64,000 nucleotides of DNA, taken from Flavobacterium sp. ASW18X (lineage in GTDB: Bacteria; Bacteroidota; Bacteroidia; Flavobacteriales; Flavobacteriaceae). The DNA is taken from positions 248,001-312,000 of the forward strand of contig NZ_SWKK01000004.1 in assembly GCF_005144745.1 (NCBI RefSeq), in the 5' to 3' direction. The position numbers were made by a program, and so were the translations under genes. Shown here piece by piece: positions 26,935 through 36,779 of the stretch. Each line of letters begins with the position of its first letter. The stretch's first letter is position 1. The notes under the pieces are model-generated. The model worked only from the letters and a program-made list of their open reading frames with translations, was not told the DNA's origin and did not search any database.

Positions 26935-27741
26935 TTAACCATTACCTTTAAAGCCAGGGTAGGTGGTCATGCCTCCATCTACATAAATGGTTTCTCCGTT
27001 TATGTAATCAGAATGGTCAGAAGCCAACCAAGCGGCCACTTCTCCAATATCTTTAGGTTGACCAATACGGCCGTAGGGAATTAACTTTAGCATTTCTTTT
27101 CGCTCTTCTTCTGTATCCCTAGCGTTCTCATTAATCTTTGTAGCTATAGCTCCAGGAGAAATAGCGTTACAGCGAATTTTATCTACTGCATAACCTTGGC
27201 AAATACTTTTCATAAGCATATCAATCCCGCCTTTAGAAGCGGCATAATTTACATGACCGGACCATGGAATTACATCGTGAACAGAACTAATATGTATTAA
27301 TTTACCAGCTGCTTTAGAGATGTGGTCTCGAACACCTTGTTTCAAAAATAATTTTACTGCTTCGCGAGCACATAAAAATTGTCCTGTCAGATTTATATCA
27401 ATAACTTTTTGCCAATCCTCTAAGGCCATCTCGTGCAGTTTATAATCTATTTGTATACCTGCGTTGGGCACCACAATATCTACAGCATCAAACATTGCAA
27501 TTGCTTTTTGAAACAGGGTGATTACGTCTTGCTCCTTGCTTACATCCCCTTTTACAGCAATAGCGTCAGTGCCAAAACTTTTTAATTTTTCCACAGTTTC
27601 TTGAGCCCCTTCTGCATTAGAATGGTAATTAACAACCACTTTAGCACCAGCTTTACCCAAGGCAAAAGCAATACCTTGTCCAATTCCAGAGCTGGCCCCT
27701 GTAACTATAGCAATCTGATTATTTAATGTGGTCCCTTCCAT
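26935..27741 (-). CDS. SDR-family oxidoreductase, glucose 1-dehydrogenase-like
   Basis: This 268-residue classical short-chain dehydrogenase has the cofactor motif TGASSGIGQGIA at about residues 14-25 and NAG in VPNAGIQ. The catalytic Ser, Tyr and Lys are in HISSVHDVIPWSGHVNYAASKGG, and the C-terminal segment is YINGETIYVDGG. The pattern fits the glucose 1-dehydrogenase/gluconate 5-dehydrogenase subgroup, using NAD(P). The true sugar substrate cannot be told. The gene lies alone, 153 bases upstream of the YqcI/DUF1989 pair in the same direction. Confidence 0.88.
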   Translation of the reverse strand: MEGTTLNNQIAIVTGASSGIGQGIAFALGKAGAKVVVNYHSNAEGAQETVEKLKSFGTDAIAVKGDVSKEQDVITLFQKAIAMFDAVDIVVPNAGIQIDYKLHEMALEDWQKVIDINLTGQFLCAREAVKLFLKQGVRDHISKAAGKLIHISSVHDVIPWSGHVNYAASKGGIDMLMKSICQGYAVDKIRCNAISPGAIATKINENARDTEEERKEMLKLIPYGRIGQPKDIGEVAAWLASDHSDYINGETIYVDGGMTTYPGFKGNG

Positions 27742-27958
27742 ATTCTAAGTTTTACCCTATAAAATTAGGAGCAATAGGGTAGTGCAATTAATACAAATAC
27801 AACTAAGTTTAACTCCTTAAGCTTTTTAGAAAATGACGAACGCGTTTAGTAATACAAAAGTGTTAATTAATTGTAAAAAAATCATATATTTAGCGAAACG
27901 AGAACGAATTGTAGTATTCCTACGCAATTCCATTGAATAACTCTTAATGACTAATTAA

Positions 27959-29023
27959 ATGATGAAAAAAAACTTGCTTAAAAATCGTTTTTCTGCCGTA
28001 ACAATGGCTTGGAAAACCATGACTTTGGGTGTTTTATCGGGTCTCTTTTTGTTGTCTTCTTGTACAGAAGAAACTACAGCGGAGGTAGAAGAAACGGTAT
28101 TAGAAAGCCAACAATTAAGTTTTACCTTAGCCCCAGACCCAAGTGAATTAATTGTGGTAGAAGGAACAACGGATGCTGGTGCAATAGAGAAAACAACTTC
28201 TGCTGCAGGACCAGATAGAGGTAGATTTAATATCACATTAAAATATTTAATTCCACCTTCTGAAAGGCAACAAGCTGTATTTGAAGCAGCTGCAGAAAGA
28301 TGGGAGCGCATTATTATAAAAGATGTGCCTTCTTTTACTGGAACATTACCTTCTGCTTTTCAAGGTGTACCTCCTGTATTGGATAATGAAACTGTAGACG
28401 ACGTCATCATAGAAGTAGTATTAGCCCCAATAGATGGACCTGGACAGATTTTAGGACAAGCTGGTCCACGTTTTGTGCGTACTAGCGATTATCTTACACT
28501 TTCTGGTGTTATGTTTTTTGATATTGATGATTTAGACTTTTTAGACCAGATAGATTTGTTTGAAGAGGTTATTGTGCATGAAATGGGTCACGTTTTAGGT
28601 GTTGGCACTTTATGGAATGCTGGTGGACGTACTTTATTACAAGGGTCTGCAGAGGAACCGTTTTTTGCAGGTAAAAAAGCTAACGTATTCTGGAATGCAG
28701 AAGGTGGAGCATACGAACTACCTATAGAAAACACTGGTGGTCCTGGTACCGCTTATGGCCATTGGAGAGAATCTGTATTGAATAACGAGTTAATGACGGG
28801 CTACTTAAATTTGGGAGAAAACCCATTAAGCAGAATTACAGCTGGTTCCATGAAAGATTTAGGCTATGGAGCTGCTAGTGTAGGAGAATCTTATGATTTA
28901 CCAAAAGGAACGGAAGGTGTTAATACCGCCGTTACAAGAGAGGCCGATGGTGATATGGGCATTCATATTGCAGAACGAGAAATATTATTACAACCTATAG
29001 GTGTAGTGAACATAAAAAAGTAA
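27959..29023 (+). CDS. Leishmanolysin-like zinc metalloprotease lipoprotein
   Basis: The protein has 354 residues. Two ATG codons begin the frame (27959 and 27962). A signal of the form GVLSGLFLLSSC (Cys about residue 36) makes it a lipoprotein after a long basic n-region. The catalytic zinc motif is HEMGHVLGVGTLW (HExxHxxGxxH-like with the third His displaced). The later GHWRESVLNNELMTGY supplies the remaining His, as in leishmanolysin-like M8 enzymes. It is a surface or periplasmic protease whose substrate is unknown. A terminator closes this single-gene unit. Confidence 0.85.
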   Translation: MMKKNLLKNRFSAVTMAWKTMTLGVLSGLFLLSSCTEETTAEVEETVLESQQLSFTLAPDPSELIVVEGTTDAGAIEKTTSAAGPDRGRFNITLKYLIPPSERQQAVFEAAAERWERIIIKDVPSFTGTLPSAFQGVPPVLDNETVDDVIIEVVLAPIDGPGQILGQAGPRFVRTSDYLTLSGVMFFDIDDLDFLDQIDLFEEVIVHEMGHVLGVGTLWNAGGRTLLQGSAEEPFFAGKKANVFWNAEGGAYELPIENTGGPGTAYGHWRESVLNNELMTGYLNLGENPLSRITAGSMKDLGYGAASVGESYDLPKGTEGVNTAVTREADGDMGIHIAEREILLQPIGVVNIKK

Positions 29024-29042
29024 ATACTACTTTCTAAAGATT

Positions 29043-29072
29043 AAAAACCCATCTAAACAGATGGGTTTTTTA
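29043..29072. terminator. Bidirectional terminator
   Basis: AAAAACCCATCT and AGATGGGTTTTT form a perfect 12-bp stem with the loop AAAC, between two convergent genes. Confidence 0.9.
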
Positions 29073-29077
29073 ATATT

Positions 29078-29977
29078 TTAACTATACAGAATAAGGAACA
29101 CGCCAAGTAATACTCCACATAAAGGAACTAGTTTTTTACGTTTGTTTTTTTCTTTAAACAAAACACCACCGAGTAATACTGCAATTAAAAGCTGACTCCT
29201 TTTTATGGCAGATAAAAGCATAATTAATGCTTCTGGGTCTTGTAGCGCTTTAAAGTAAAAATAGTCGGCAAACTGCAGTAATACACCTACAGCTGGGATG
29301 CTCCATCGCCAGTTGAACGACAAGTTACTACTGCTGGTATTCTTATATTTAATAAGGACTATAAGTCCAACCAAAAGCATAGTATAGAAGCAAAACCAAA
29401 ATTGTAGCGTTGGCGGATTTAATGTTAATGATTGTATTAAAAATTTATCATACAAACCACTAGATGCCCCTAGAAAGGTAGCAGCAATAATGGCATAAAT
29501 CCATTTATTACTTTTAAATATAATACCTTCTTTTTTGCCTATTTGTGAGTACAGAAAAACAGAAAGTATAATTAAAAAGAAACCAATCCATTGAAAAGCA
29601 TTAGGCCTTTCTTGGTAGATAAGAATGGCACCTAAAAATGTAAAAAATGGCCCAGCCGAGCGTATGGGAGTAACTATGGTAATGGGCAAATGTTTTAGCG
29701 CTTGGTAAGCCAAAACCCATGAAGAAGCCATTATCATAGACTTTATTAAAATATAACCATGAACCTTTGCTGGAACAGGGTTGACCATTAATTGCAAGTT
29801 TTGCATGGTTTCTGGTGTCCATAGAGAACCTAAAAAAATAGGCAAAAGCACTAAAAAGCCAGCCGTAATAGTGCCTAATAGCACTCCGTACACTTCATTA
29901 TTACGTACAGCATGTTTTTTGCAAAGGTTGTGTAATCCTAAAAACAATGCTGCTAATAAGCCTAGATACATCCACAT
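29078..29977 (-). CDS. EamA-family (DMT) transporter
   Basis: The protein has 299 residues with about ten transmembrane helices arranged as two EamA repeats. The first contains VTPIRSAGPFFTFLGAILIYQERP, with a conserved charged end after helix five. The second ends LIAVLLGGVLFKEKNKRKK. Members of the drug/metabolite transporter superfamily export small metabolites. The solute is unknown. The start is preceded by a low-complexity A/T stretch that also serves the neighbouring DUF4494 terminator. Confidence 0.8.
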   Translation of the reverse strand: MWMYLGLLAALFLGLHNLCKKHAVRNNEVYGVLLGTITAGFLVLLPIFLGSLWTPETMQNLQLMVNPVPAKVHGYILIKSMIMASSWVLAYQALKHLPITIVTPIRSAGPFFTFLGAILIYQERPNAFQWIGFFLIILSVFLYSQIGKKEGIIFKSNKWIYAIIAATFLGASSGLYDKFLIQSLTLNPPTLQFWFCFYTMLLVGLIVLIKYKNTSSSNLSFNWRWSIPAVGVLLQFADYFYFKALQDPEALIMLLSAIKRSQLLIAVLLGGVLFKEKNKRKKLVPLCGVLLGVFLILYS

Positions 29978-30001
29978 ACGGTTCGCAAAAATATTGGTTT
30001 A

Positions 30002-30033
30002 AAAAAACCGCCAATGCAAAAATTGACGGTTTC
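30002..30033 (-). terminator. Terminator of the DUF4494 gene
   Basis: Read leftward, AAACCGTCAAT and ATTGGCGGTTT pair with one G-T wobble around a T-rich loop, then a T tract follows. It lies just past the DUF4494 stop. Confidence 0.8.
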
Positions 30034-30051
30034 CAAGTATTTAAATGATTT

Positions 30052-30624
30052 TTATTCTTCTTCTTCTGATGCTGCTACTGCAAGCACATCTGCTAGCTCT
30101 AAAGTCTCATCCATTTCGGAACTTAAGGGAACCGAGTTTTTAGCCGCATTAAATTTTTCTATGCGTTCTACCTCATTTTCATCGCCAGAAAAATAAGGAA
30201 AAACGTCTACGATGGGCGATTCTGCTATAGCAGGAATGGTATAATCTCCCATAGTACCTTTCATCACCTCAATGGTATTATCATAAGCTTCTTTAACGTC
30301 ATTGGCTTGTACTAATAAGTACATATTGGTTTTACGCTCCTTGCCACTTTCTTCATCATAAGCAATAAGACTCACACGACTTTTAAACCAACGGTCTGTA
30401 TTCTCAAAAGGGTGTATTTCTGCGTAATTAGCTACTTTAATATTAGTGATTTTTATCTCCTCACTATCACTTAAATAGGCTTGCATCTCTTCTGTAATTC
30501 TACTTTCCGCTTCTGTATAAGAAATTGCATCTACTAAAAAAGGCTCTGTTTTAACCTTTTGTGTGCCTGTAGCTTCGTCTAACTTTCTGTATTTTACTTT
30601 ACACTCGTACCAGGTGGCGCTCAT
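30052..30624 (-). CDS. DUF4494 protein
   Basis: The product from the ATG at 30624 begins MSATWYECKVKYRK and has 190 residues. Twelve codons lie open upstream, but this start matches the family, whose members begin with a short WYECKVKY-like strand. The rest includes ITNIKVANYAEIHPFE and MGDYTIPAIAESPIVDVFPYF. DUF4494 proteins are small cytoplasmic proteins found widely in Bacteroidota with no known role. It is a single gene with its own terminator; the tail is acidic. Confidence 0.85.
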   Translation of the reverse strand: MSATWYECKVKYRKLDEATGTQKVKTEPFLVDAISYTEAESRITEEMQAYLSDSEEIKITNIKVANYAEIHPFENTDRWFKSRVSLIAYDEESGKERKTNMYLLVQANDVKEAYDNTIEVMKGTMGDYTIPAIAESPIVDVFPYFSGDENEVERIEKFNAAKNSVPLSSEMDETLELADVLAVAASEEEE

Positions 30625-30755
30625 ATCTTTTGTTTTTGGGGTGGCAAAGATAAAACTCACTTAGGCCACTGAAAGAACTTTTGAACAAAGAGATATTCAC
30701 ATTATTTTAATACCTAAATTATAGTGTTGCTAATGAGTATATTATAGGTTGTTTT

Positions 30756-33700
30756 TTAAGAAACAAGAGAAGTTTCTGAGTGATAAAACGGATTTGTATT
30801 GAGTTCTTTATAATATGGAAAAACAACGGTAAAAGTAGTGCCAAAACCAAAACCTTCAGATGAGGCTTTTATAGTGCCCTCATGAGATTCTACAATTTGC
30901 TTTACCATATACAAGCCTAAACCTGTGCCCTTTACACCAGAATGAAAACGCATAAAAGGAGCAAATAACTTTTCTAACGCATTTTGGTCCATTCCTAGGC
31001 CATTATCGGTTACAAAGAATTTTATAGTATTGTTTTGTACCAAAAAATCTACCGTAATCTCTGGATGGGTTTCGTTACCCATATACTTTATGGCGTTATC
31101 CAATAAGTTGCTGAATACCTGTAAAATTCTGTTTTTATCACCCTTAATTACGGGCATATTGTCTGCAATTTTTACTTTAATATTGGAGTTATTTAGCTTT
31201 CCTTTTACCGTATTATGCGCTAAATCTAATACCTTATTCATATCTAGCGGTTGCATATGGTTTTCTATCTTACCTAATTTGGCAATTTTAGTAATATCCG
31301 TGATTAAATCGTTCATAGTATGGCAAGACATGTGTATCATGTTAACATACTCTTGCAGTTCTGGCTGTTTTTCAGGGTCTATCTCTGTTGCGATTAAATT
31401 AGTAAGCGCTTGTATACTTCCGGTTGGACTCTTTAAGTCATGCGATATGGCAAAAGCAAATTTTTGAATTTCAGCGTTTTTCTCGCTTAATTCTTTAGCA
31501 GCCACACTAAGTTTTTTCTTTTCTAATTGTAATTCGCTTGTGCGGTCTGCAATTTGTACTTCTAGTTCTTCTTGATACTTTTTTAATCGGGCTAAACGTA
31601 AAAAATGGACCAAGTATATCAGCAATGCAATTGATAAAATGGTTATCATTTTAAACCACCAAGTTTTCCAAAAAGGTGGAGTAATGGTAATGTATAATTT
31701 CGCTTCATCCGTACCCCAAATTCCGTCTGTATTCGTCGCTTTTATCCGGAGTATATATTCTCCGTGATTTAAGTTGGTATACGTAGCTCTGTTATTAGTA
31801 CCTACATAATTCCATTGCTTTTCAAACCCTTCTAAATAATAAGCATAATTAATACGTTCTGGATGACCGTATTCTAACGCATTAAAATCCACACTGAAGA
31901 CTGAATGTTTATGTGATAAGGTAACGGAATTGCATTCCGTTATTTGTTTATCTAAAATTCCAGAATCATCATAAGGGAGTACCTCTTTATTAAATATTCT
32001 TAGATTTTTAAGCACTATTTGGGGTTGCTCACTGTCTTTTTTAACTTCTTCTGGATTAAAAATATTAAAGCCATTACTACCTCCAAATAACAACGTATGG
32101 TCTTTGGTGTAGAAGGCGGAACTTCTATTAAATTCATTACCTTGTAAACCATCGGACCGATTGTAATGGAGGGTTTCTTTTGTAGCATCATTGTACTGTA
32201 TTAATCCGTGCCCCGTACTTAACCAATGATATCCGTTTTTATCTTGTACTATAGCTTTAATAGCATCGTCTATTAAACCTTCTTTTTTAGTAATAAATTG
32301 AAATTTATCTGTTATCTCATCGTATCTATTTAATCCAGATTCTGTACCCACCCAAATTACATCATCATTATCTTGATATATAGACGTCACAAAATCGTTT
32401 GTAAGGTCATTATTTCCGTCCTTATGATATTGTTTTACATCCCAACTGCCTGTAGTAGTTTCTATAATTTTATAAAGTCCTGTATTTTGTGTGCCTACCC
32501 ATATAGCGCCATCATTAGCGATTAATATTCTGGAGACACTTGTTGCCAATCCCGTCCCTTTTTCAGTGGTTAGTGGTATGGTACCATTTGCCTTTGTAGT
32601 AGGATTATACCAATGTAGCCCACCCAAAAAGGTAGGAATCCAAATTCGGCCTTTAGCATCTTTAGCCATGGCAAATATGTGGTTGGCTTCTAGGAACGAA
32701 TTTTCCGTAGTCAAAACCTCATAATTCTTTGTTTTTAGGTTTAATATACCCAATCCATGAGCCCAAGACCCAACATACAGGTTACCATCCCCATCTGGTA
32801 ATAAAGAAAGTACCACATTGGTGTGTAGCGTATTGTTATCTAAACTATAATGGGTAAACGTATCTGTTTCCCTATTCCAATAATTCAATCCACCACCATC
32901 AGTGCCGATATAAAGATTATTGGCATCGTCTTCATAAAAGCAATGTATTATATTATTATTAAGCTTATCTGGCCTAAAGGGGTTCACCTTTACGTGTTCG
33001 AATTTGTGATAATTGGGGTCATAAATACTTAGACCATTTTTAAACAATCCCAACCACATTACATTGTCTTTACTTTGGTATAGACTCCAAATAGAATTGC
33101 CGATAGGGGATTGGGGTATAGTTATATCATTTTTATAAACTTTTACGGTTTCCGTTTTTGGATTATAAATAGCAATCCCTGCATTTTCACTGCCACACCA
33201 AATATTACCGTGGTGGTCTGTGGCAAGAGAAAGTATGGTGTGGTTAGGAGTAACCATCACCTCTTTAGCTGATAAATTTTTGTCCTTGGTTAAATCTAGT
33301 AATATTAATTTGCCTGTTCTGGTACCTAATACTAAGGTATTGCCATCGGGCGTTAAAAAAGATTCTTGAATAAATTCATTAGTTTTAAAGACTTGACTCC
33401 CCTTGTTTTTTGTAACAAAAAATACAGTCCCTGCAGTGACTACAAAGTAGTTACCGCTATTTTGATACTCGTGTATACCAAATATAGTATCATCTTCTTC
33501 TGAATCTTTTAGATTAGAAAGCGATATTTTTATGGTTTCACCACTTACCGTATTATGCTTAAATAAGCCATTTCTAAAGGTGCCTATCCATAAAGATTCG
33601 TCCTTTTGATATAGTGCATTAATGTATTTAGACTGTAAAAATTGGGATTCTTCTTTGAAAGGATAGGGTTTTACTACATCTAAGGCTCTATCGTAAATAC

Positions 33701-34019
33701 TTACTCCGTACAACGTTCCTATAATAAGGTTTTGGTCCTCATTTTCTATAAAACACTTAATGTAACCATCCGTTAGGCCAATTTTGCCGTCAGTACTCCC
33801 CGCAAAGAGTCTAATATCACTACCATCATAACGGTATATACCATTGGTAGTTCCCATCCACATATACCCTTTACTATCTTGTAAAATTTGGGTAGACGAA
33901 GCTTGAAAAACGTCCTTAGCAATGGGGTAAAAGGCAAGGGAATCTTTAGCAGACTGCGCTATGCAATACCCACTCCATAGCAGTATCAGGACAAAAACAA
34001 TAGGGGCGTTTTTAGACAT
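30756..34019 (-). CDS. Beta-propeller sensor histidine kinase (two-component)
   Basis: The protein has 1087 residues. After a signal peptide (about 1-21) it has many repeats of the two-component-regulator propeller type (DSKGYMWMGTTNGIYRYDG, DNDDVIWVGTESGLNRYDE). A Y_Y_Y domain follows (about 715-790), then one transmembrane helix (about 795-815, WWFKMITILSIALLIYL). The dimerisation domain carries the His in FAFAISHDLKSPTG. The ATPase has FSNLLDNAIKYMG, DNGLGMD and GTGLGLYMVKQ. Unlike hybrid one-protein systems it lacks receiver and AraC output domains. The ligand sensed by the propellers is unknown. Confidence 0.9.
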   Translation of the reverse strand: MSKNAPIVFVLILLWSGYCIAQSAKDSLAFYPIAKDVFQASSTQILQDSKGYMWMGTTNGIYRYDGSDIRLFAGSTDGKIGLTDGYIKCFIENEDQNLIIGTLYGVSIYDRALDVVKPYPFKEESQFLQSKYINALYQKDESLWIGTFRNGLFKHNTVSGETIKISLSNLKDSEEDDTIFGIHEYQNSGNYFVVTAGTVFFVTKNKGSQVFKTNEFIQESFLTPDGNTLVLGTRTGKLILLDLTKDKNLSAKEVMVTPNHTILSLATDHHGNIWCGSENAGIAIYNPKTETVKVYKNDITIPQSPIGNSIWSLYQSKDNVMWLGLFKNGLSIYDPNYHKFEHVKVNPFRPDKLNNNIIHCFYEDDANNLYIGTDGGGLNYWNRETDTFTHYSLDNNTLHTNVVLSLLPDGDGNLYVGSWAHGLGILNLKTKNYEVLTTENSFLEANHIFAMAKDAKGRIWIPTFLGGLHWYNPTTKANGTIPLTTEKGTGLATSVSRILIANDGAIWVGTQNTGLYKIIETTTGSWDVKQYHKDGNNDLTNDFVTSIYQDNDDVIWVGTESGLNRYDEITDKFQFITKKEGLIDDAIKAIVQDKNGYHWLSTGHGLIQYNDATKETLHYNRSDGLQGNEFNRSSAFYTKDHTLLFGGSNGFNIFNPEEVKKDSEQPQIVLKNLRIFNKEVLPYDDSGILDKQITECNSVTLSHKHSVFSVDFNALEYGHPERINYAYYLEGFEKQWNYVGTNNRATYTNLNHGEYILRIKATNTDGIWGTDEAKLYITITPPFWKTWWFKMITILSIALLIYLVHFLRLARLKKYQEELEVQIADRTSELQLEKKKLSVAAKELSEKNAEIQKFAFAISHDLKSPTGSIQALTNLIATEIDPEKQPELQEYVNMIHMSCHTMNDLITDITKIAKLGKIENHMQPLDMNKVLDLAHNTVKGKLNNSNIKVKIADNMPVIKGDKNRILQVFSNLLDNAIKYMGNETHPEITVDFLVQNNTIKFFVTDNGLGMDQNALEKLFAPFMRFHSGVKGTGLGLYMVKQIVESHEGTIKASSEGFGFGTTFTVVFPYYKELNTNPFYHSETSLVS

Positions 34020-34435
34020 TATGCAGCTTTAAGAATATATTTTGTAATACTTAACCTACAAATAAAACAAATTATTTTCGGATATCTATAAATTTGTTGG
34101 GAAAGGTACGCAAGTTGTGGTCGTATAAAGATACAAATTATTATCAAACCGCATCGTTACGGCTGTTATGTAAGATTTTGTGCAATTGTGTACTCCTCTA
34201 ATTATTGAGATTACCACACTATTGAACTCAAAATCAACTGGATATTCATCAATTATTTTCGATATATCTCTAATATAATCGTTAACAAAAATAAAGCACC
34301 AAAGATTTAAACAATCACTTCCAAGGTTTAAGGTTACAATCCATCTTATTAAATCTACAGTTGAGTAAAGACGATTAGGTTTTAGTTACTTCCTAAATGC
34401 ATCTTTGCAACCAACTAACACACAACACCGTCATC
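34020..34435. other. Intergenic region without recognisable gene
   Basis: This AT-rich 416-bp stretch lies between a leftward kinase gene and a rightward peptidase gene. I see no open frame of interest, no clear terminator and no palindrome longer than a few bases. It must hold both promoters. Confidence 0.6.
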
Positions 34436-36034
34436 ATGAAAAAAACAATCCTTTTATTATTTCTTCTGATAATCGCCCAAGGACAGGCCCAAATGGAAAC
34501 CAGCGTATCAGCTACGCAATGGCAAGAAGATTTAAGCTACTTACAATACCAAGTACACACCAATTTTCCATTCTTATTTAAAAAAGTAACACAAGAAAAT
34601 TGGGATAGGGCAGTTGACCAATTGCATCAAGAAATTCCAAATATGGAGCCGCATGAAATTAAAGTAGGCTTCTCTAGAATTATTTCTTTATTTAAGTATG
34701 GACATACTCAAATCCCCTTTAGTACGTTAGGTAAAGCAGGAATACTGCCGTTAAACCTATACCATTTTAAAGATGGTGTGTTTGTGGAAGGTACAACTAA
34801 AGAGCACCAGAAAATACTCGGTGCTAAACTGATAAAAATAGGGGAGTACCCAGTGGCGGAAGCTTTAGAACATATTTACCCAGTAGTACCTGCAGAAAAC
34901 GATAGCTATTTTAAAGCATATGGATTACGATTTTTGACTATACCAGCTGTGTTGCATGCACAAAACGTAATAGACACCTATGCGGATGCTGTAACCATGA
35001 CTTTTGAAAAGGAAGGTCAGCAGTTTACATATTCGTTGCCACACATAGCCTATAAAGACCGCTCTACGGATTATTTGTTAACCATACCAAACCAGAATTG
35101 GATAAGTGCCAGAGATACTACAGAAACACCTTTGTACCTTAAAAAATTGAACGACACCTATTTTAATTTTGAATATTTAGAGGATTCCAAAACGCTTTAC
35201 GTACGCCAAAGCTCTGTTTTTAATCATGAAACGGAAACCATCAAAGACTTCTACAATAGACTGTTCGCCTTCGCGGATGAACACGAAATAGAAAAATTTG
35301 TATACGATGTTCGTCTAAACGGTGGTGGCAATAATTACAACAATAAAGGTTTAATACAAGCCATACTTGCGAGGCCAGATTTAAATAAAACCGGCAAATT
35401 CTTTTACATTACGGGAAGACAAACATTTTCTGCCTGCCAAAACTTAACAAACGAAATAGAAAACTACACCAATGCTATCATAATAGGGGAGCCCACAGCA
35501 GAGAATAAAAACTTCTATGGCGATACTAAAAAGGTAACCCTACCCAATTCAAAACTAAATTGTTATCTATCTTTTGCCTGGTGGCAAGACATGCCGCAGT
35601 GGGAAAATGCAGATGCCACGGTCCCTATTGTAGCTATTGAGCCCACTTTTGAGGAGTACCAAACCAATCAAGACCCCGTTTTAGCATTTATTCTAACTCA
35701 GGATATGGACGGATTCATGGCAGACCCCATGGCACATTTAACACAATTATTTATAGAAAATAAAATTGATCAATTGCGTACCGATGCTGCACAAATTATG
35801 AGCAATCCCTTATACGAGCACATTCCGTTTGATGCGCATTTTATGCAGGCAGTAGAAAACCTAGCGTTCCAAGGGCAGCACCAAGGCGTTTTATTAATAT
35901 ACCAATTGCTGTCAGAGTCGTACCCGGAGGATGTTACGGTTTGGGAAAACTTAGGTAAGGCCTACGAAAAACTGAACCAAAAAGAACTTGCGCAAAAGGC
36001 TTTTAAAACGGCAGCACAATTGCGCAAGGAGTAG
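34436..36034 (+). CDS. S41-type peptidase with C-terminal TPR
   Basis: I start this at 34436, where MKKTILLLFLLIIAQGQAQ gives a proper signal peptide; the frame is open 13 codons further upstream without meaning. The protein (532 residues) has an N-terminal S41 accessory region and a catalytic fold with VYDVRLNGGGNNYNNKG and the probable nucleophilic Ser in GRQTFSACQNLTNEIE. The C-terminal part (about 460-532) has a tetratricopeptide-like pair ending NLGKAYEKLNQKELAQKAFKTA. It is a predicted secreted or periplasmic serine protease with a protein-binding tail. It has no obvious operon partner. Confidence 0.8.
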   Translation: MKKTILLLFLLIIAQGQAQMETSVSATQWQEDLSYLQYQVHTNFPFLFKKVTQENWDRAVDQLHQEIPNMEPHEIKVGFSRIISLFKYGHTQIPFSTLGKAGILPLNLYHFKDGVFVEGTTKEHQKILGAKLIKIGEYPVAEALEHIYPVVPAENDSYFKAYGLRFLTIPAVLHAQNVIDTYADAVTMTFEKEGQQFTYSLPHIAYKDRSTDYLLTIPNQNWISARDTTETPLYLKKLNDTYFNFEYLEDSKTLYVRQSSVFNHETETIKDFYNRLFAFADEHEIEKFVYDVRLNGGGNNYNNKGLIQAILARPDLNKTGKFFYITGRQTFSACQNLTNEIENYTNAIIIGEPTAENKNFYGDTKKVTLPNSKLNCYLSFAWWQDMPQWENADATVPIVAIEPTFEEYQTNQDPVLAFILTQDMDGFMADPMAHLTQLFIENKIDQLRTDAAQIMSNPLYEHIPFDAHFMQAVENLAFQGQHQGVLLIYQLLSESYPEDVTVWENLGKAYEKLNQKELAQKAFKTAAQLRKE

Positions 36035-36074
36035 CATTAATTGAGTATTAAAAAGATTTGCAGGAAGTTTACAA

Positions 36075-36779
36075 CTAGTTAGTAATATAGTTGTAGAGTT
36101 CCTGTACTTTTTCTGCTTGTTTAAATTGCCCACCGTAAAACGAAGTTACCGTTGCAGACGTATCATCCTTAATACCTCTAGAAGACACACATAAATGTTT
36201 GGCATCTATTATAACAGCAACATCTTCCGTTCCTAAAATTTCTTGCAATTCTAAACCTATTTGGTTGGTTAAACGCTCTTGCACCTGTGGACGTTTAGCA
36301 AAATACTGTACCAAACGGTTTAATTTAGAGAGGCCAATCACCTTACCAGAAGAAATGTAGGCCACATGCGCTTTACCAATAATAGGCACAAAGTGGTGCT
36401 CACAGTTAGAGTAAAAAGTAATGTCTTTTTCTACCAACATTTGGTTGTACTGGTATTTATTGTCAAACAGGGCCACCTTAGGTTTATTGGCAGGGTCTAA
36501 ACCAGAGAATATCTCGTCTATATACATTTTGGCTACGCGGTTTGGTGTACCTTGGAGGCTGTCATCTGTAAGGTCTAAGCCCATAACATCCATAATTTGG
36601 GCAAATAAATGCGCAATTTGCTGCTTTTTTTCTGCATTACTCAACAGAAAAGCATCTGGTTTCATGGGTGTAGCTACACCAGTATACAGATGGTCATCTC
36701 CAATTTCTTCGTGACTGTGGGTGTCTAGCAAACGTGTACCGTTTACCAATTCTTCTAAAACTAAATCTTTTTCTTTCAT
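36075..36779 (-). CDS. folE: GTP cyclohydrolase I
   Basis: The protein has 234 residues. GTP cyclohydrolase I converts GTP to dihydroneopterin triphosphate, the first step of tetrahydrofolate and pterin synthesis. The zinc ligands are visible: Cys and His in NCEHHFVPIIGKAHV, and the second Cys in AKHLCVSSRGIKDD. The substrate loop SGKVIGLSKLNRLVQYFAKRPQ also matches. The length fits bacterial homologues. The gene is transcribed alone and convergent with the S41/TPR gene. Confidence 0.97.
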   Translation of the reverse strand: MKEKDLVLEELVNGTRLLDTHSHEEIGDDHLYTGVATPMKPDAFLLSNAEKKQQIAHLFAQIMDVMGLDLTDDSLQGTPNRVAKMYIDEIFSGLDPANKPKVALFDNKYQYNQMLVEKDITFYSNCEHHFVPIIGKAHVAYISSGKVIGLSKLNRLVQYFAKRPQVQERLTNQIGLELQEILGTEDVAVIIDAKHLCVSSRGIKDDTSATVTSFYGGQFKQAEKVQELYNYITN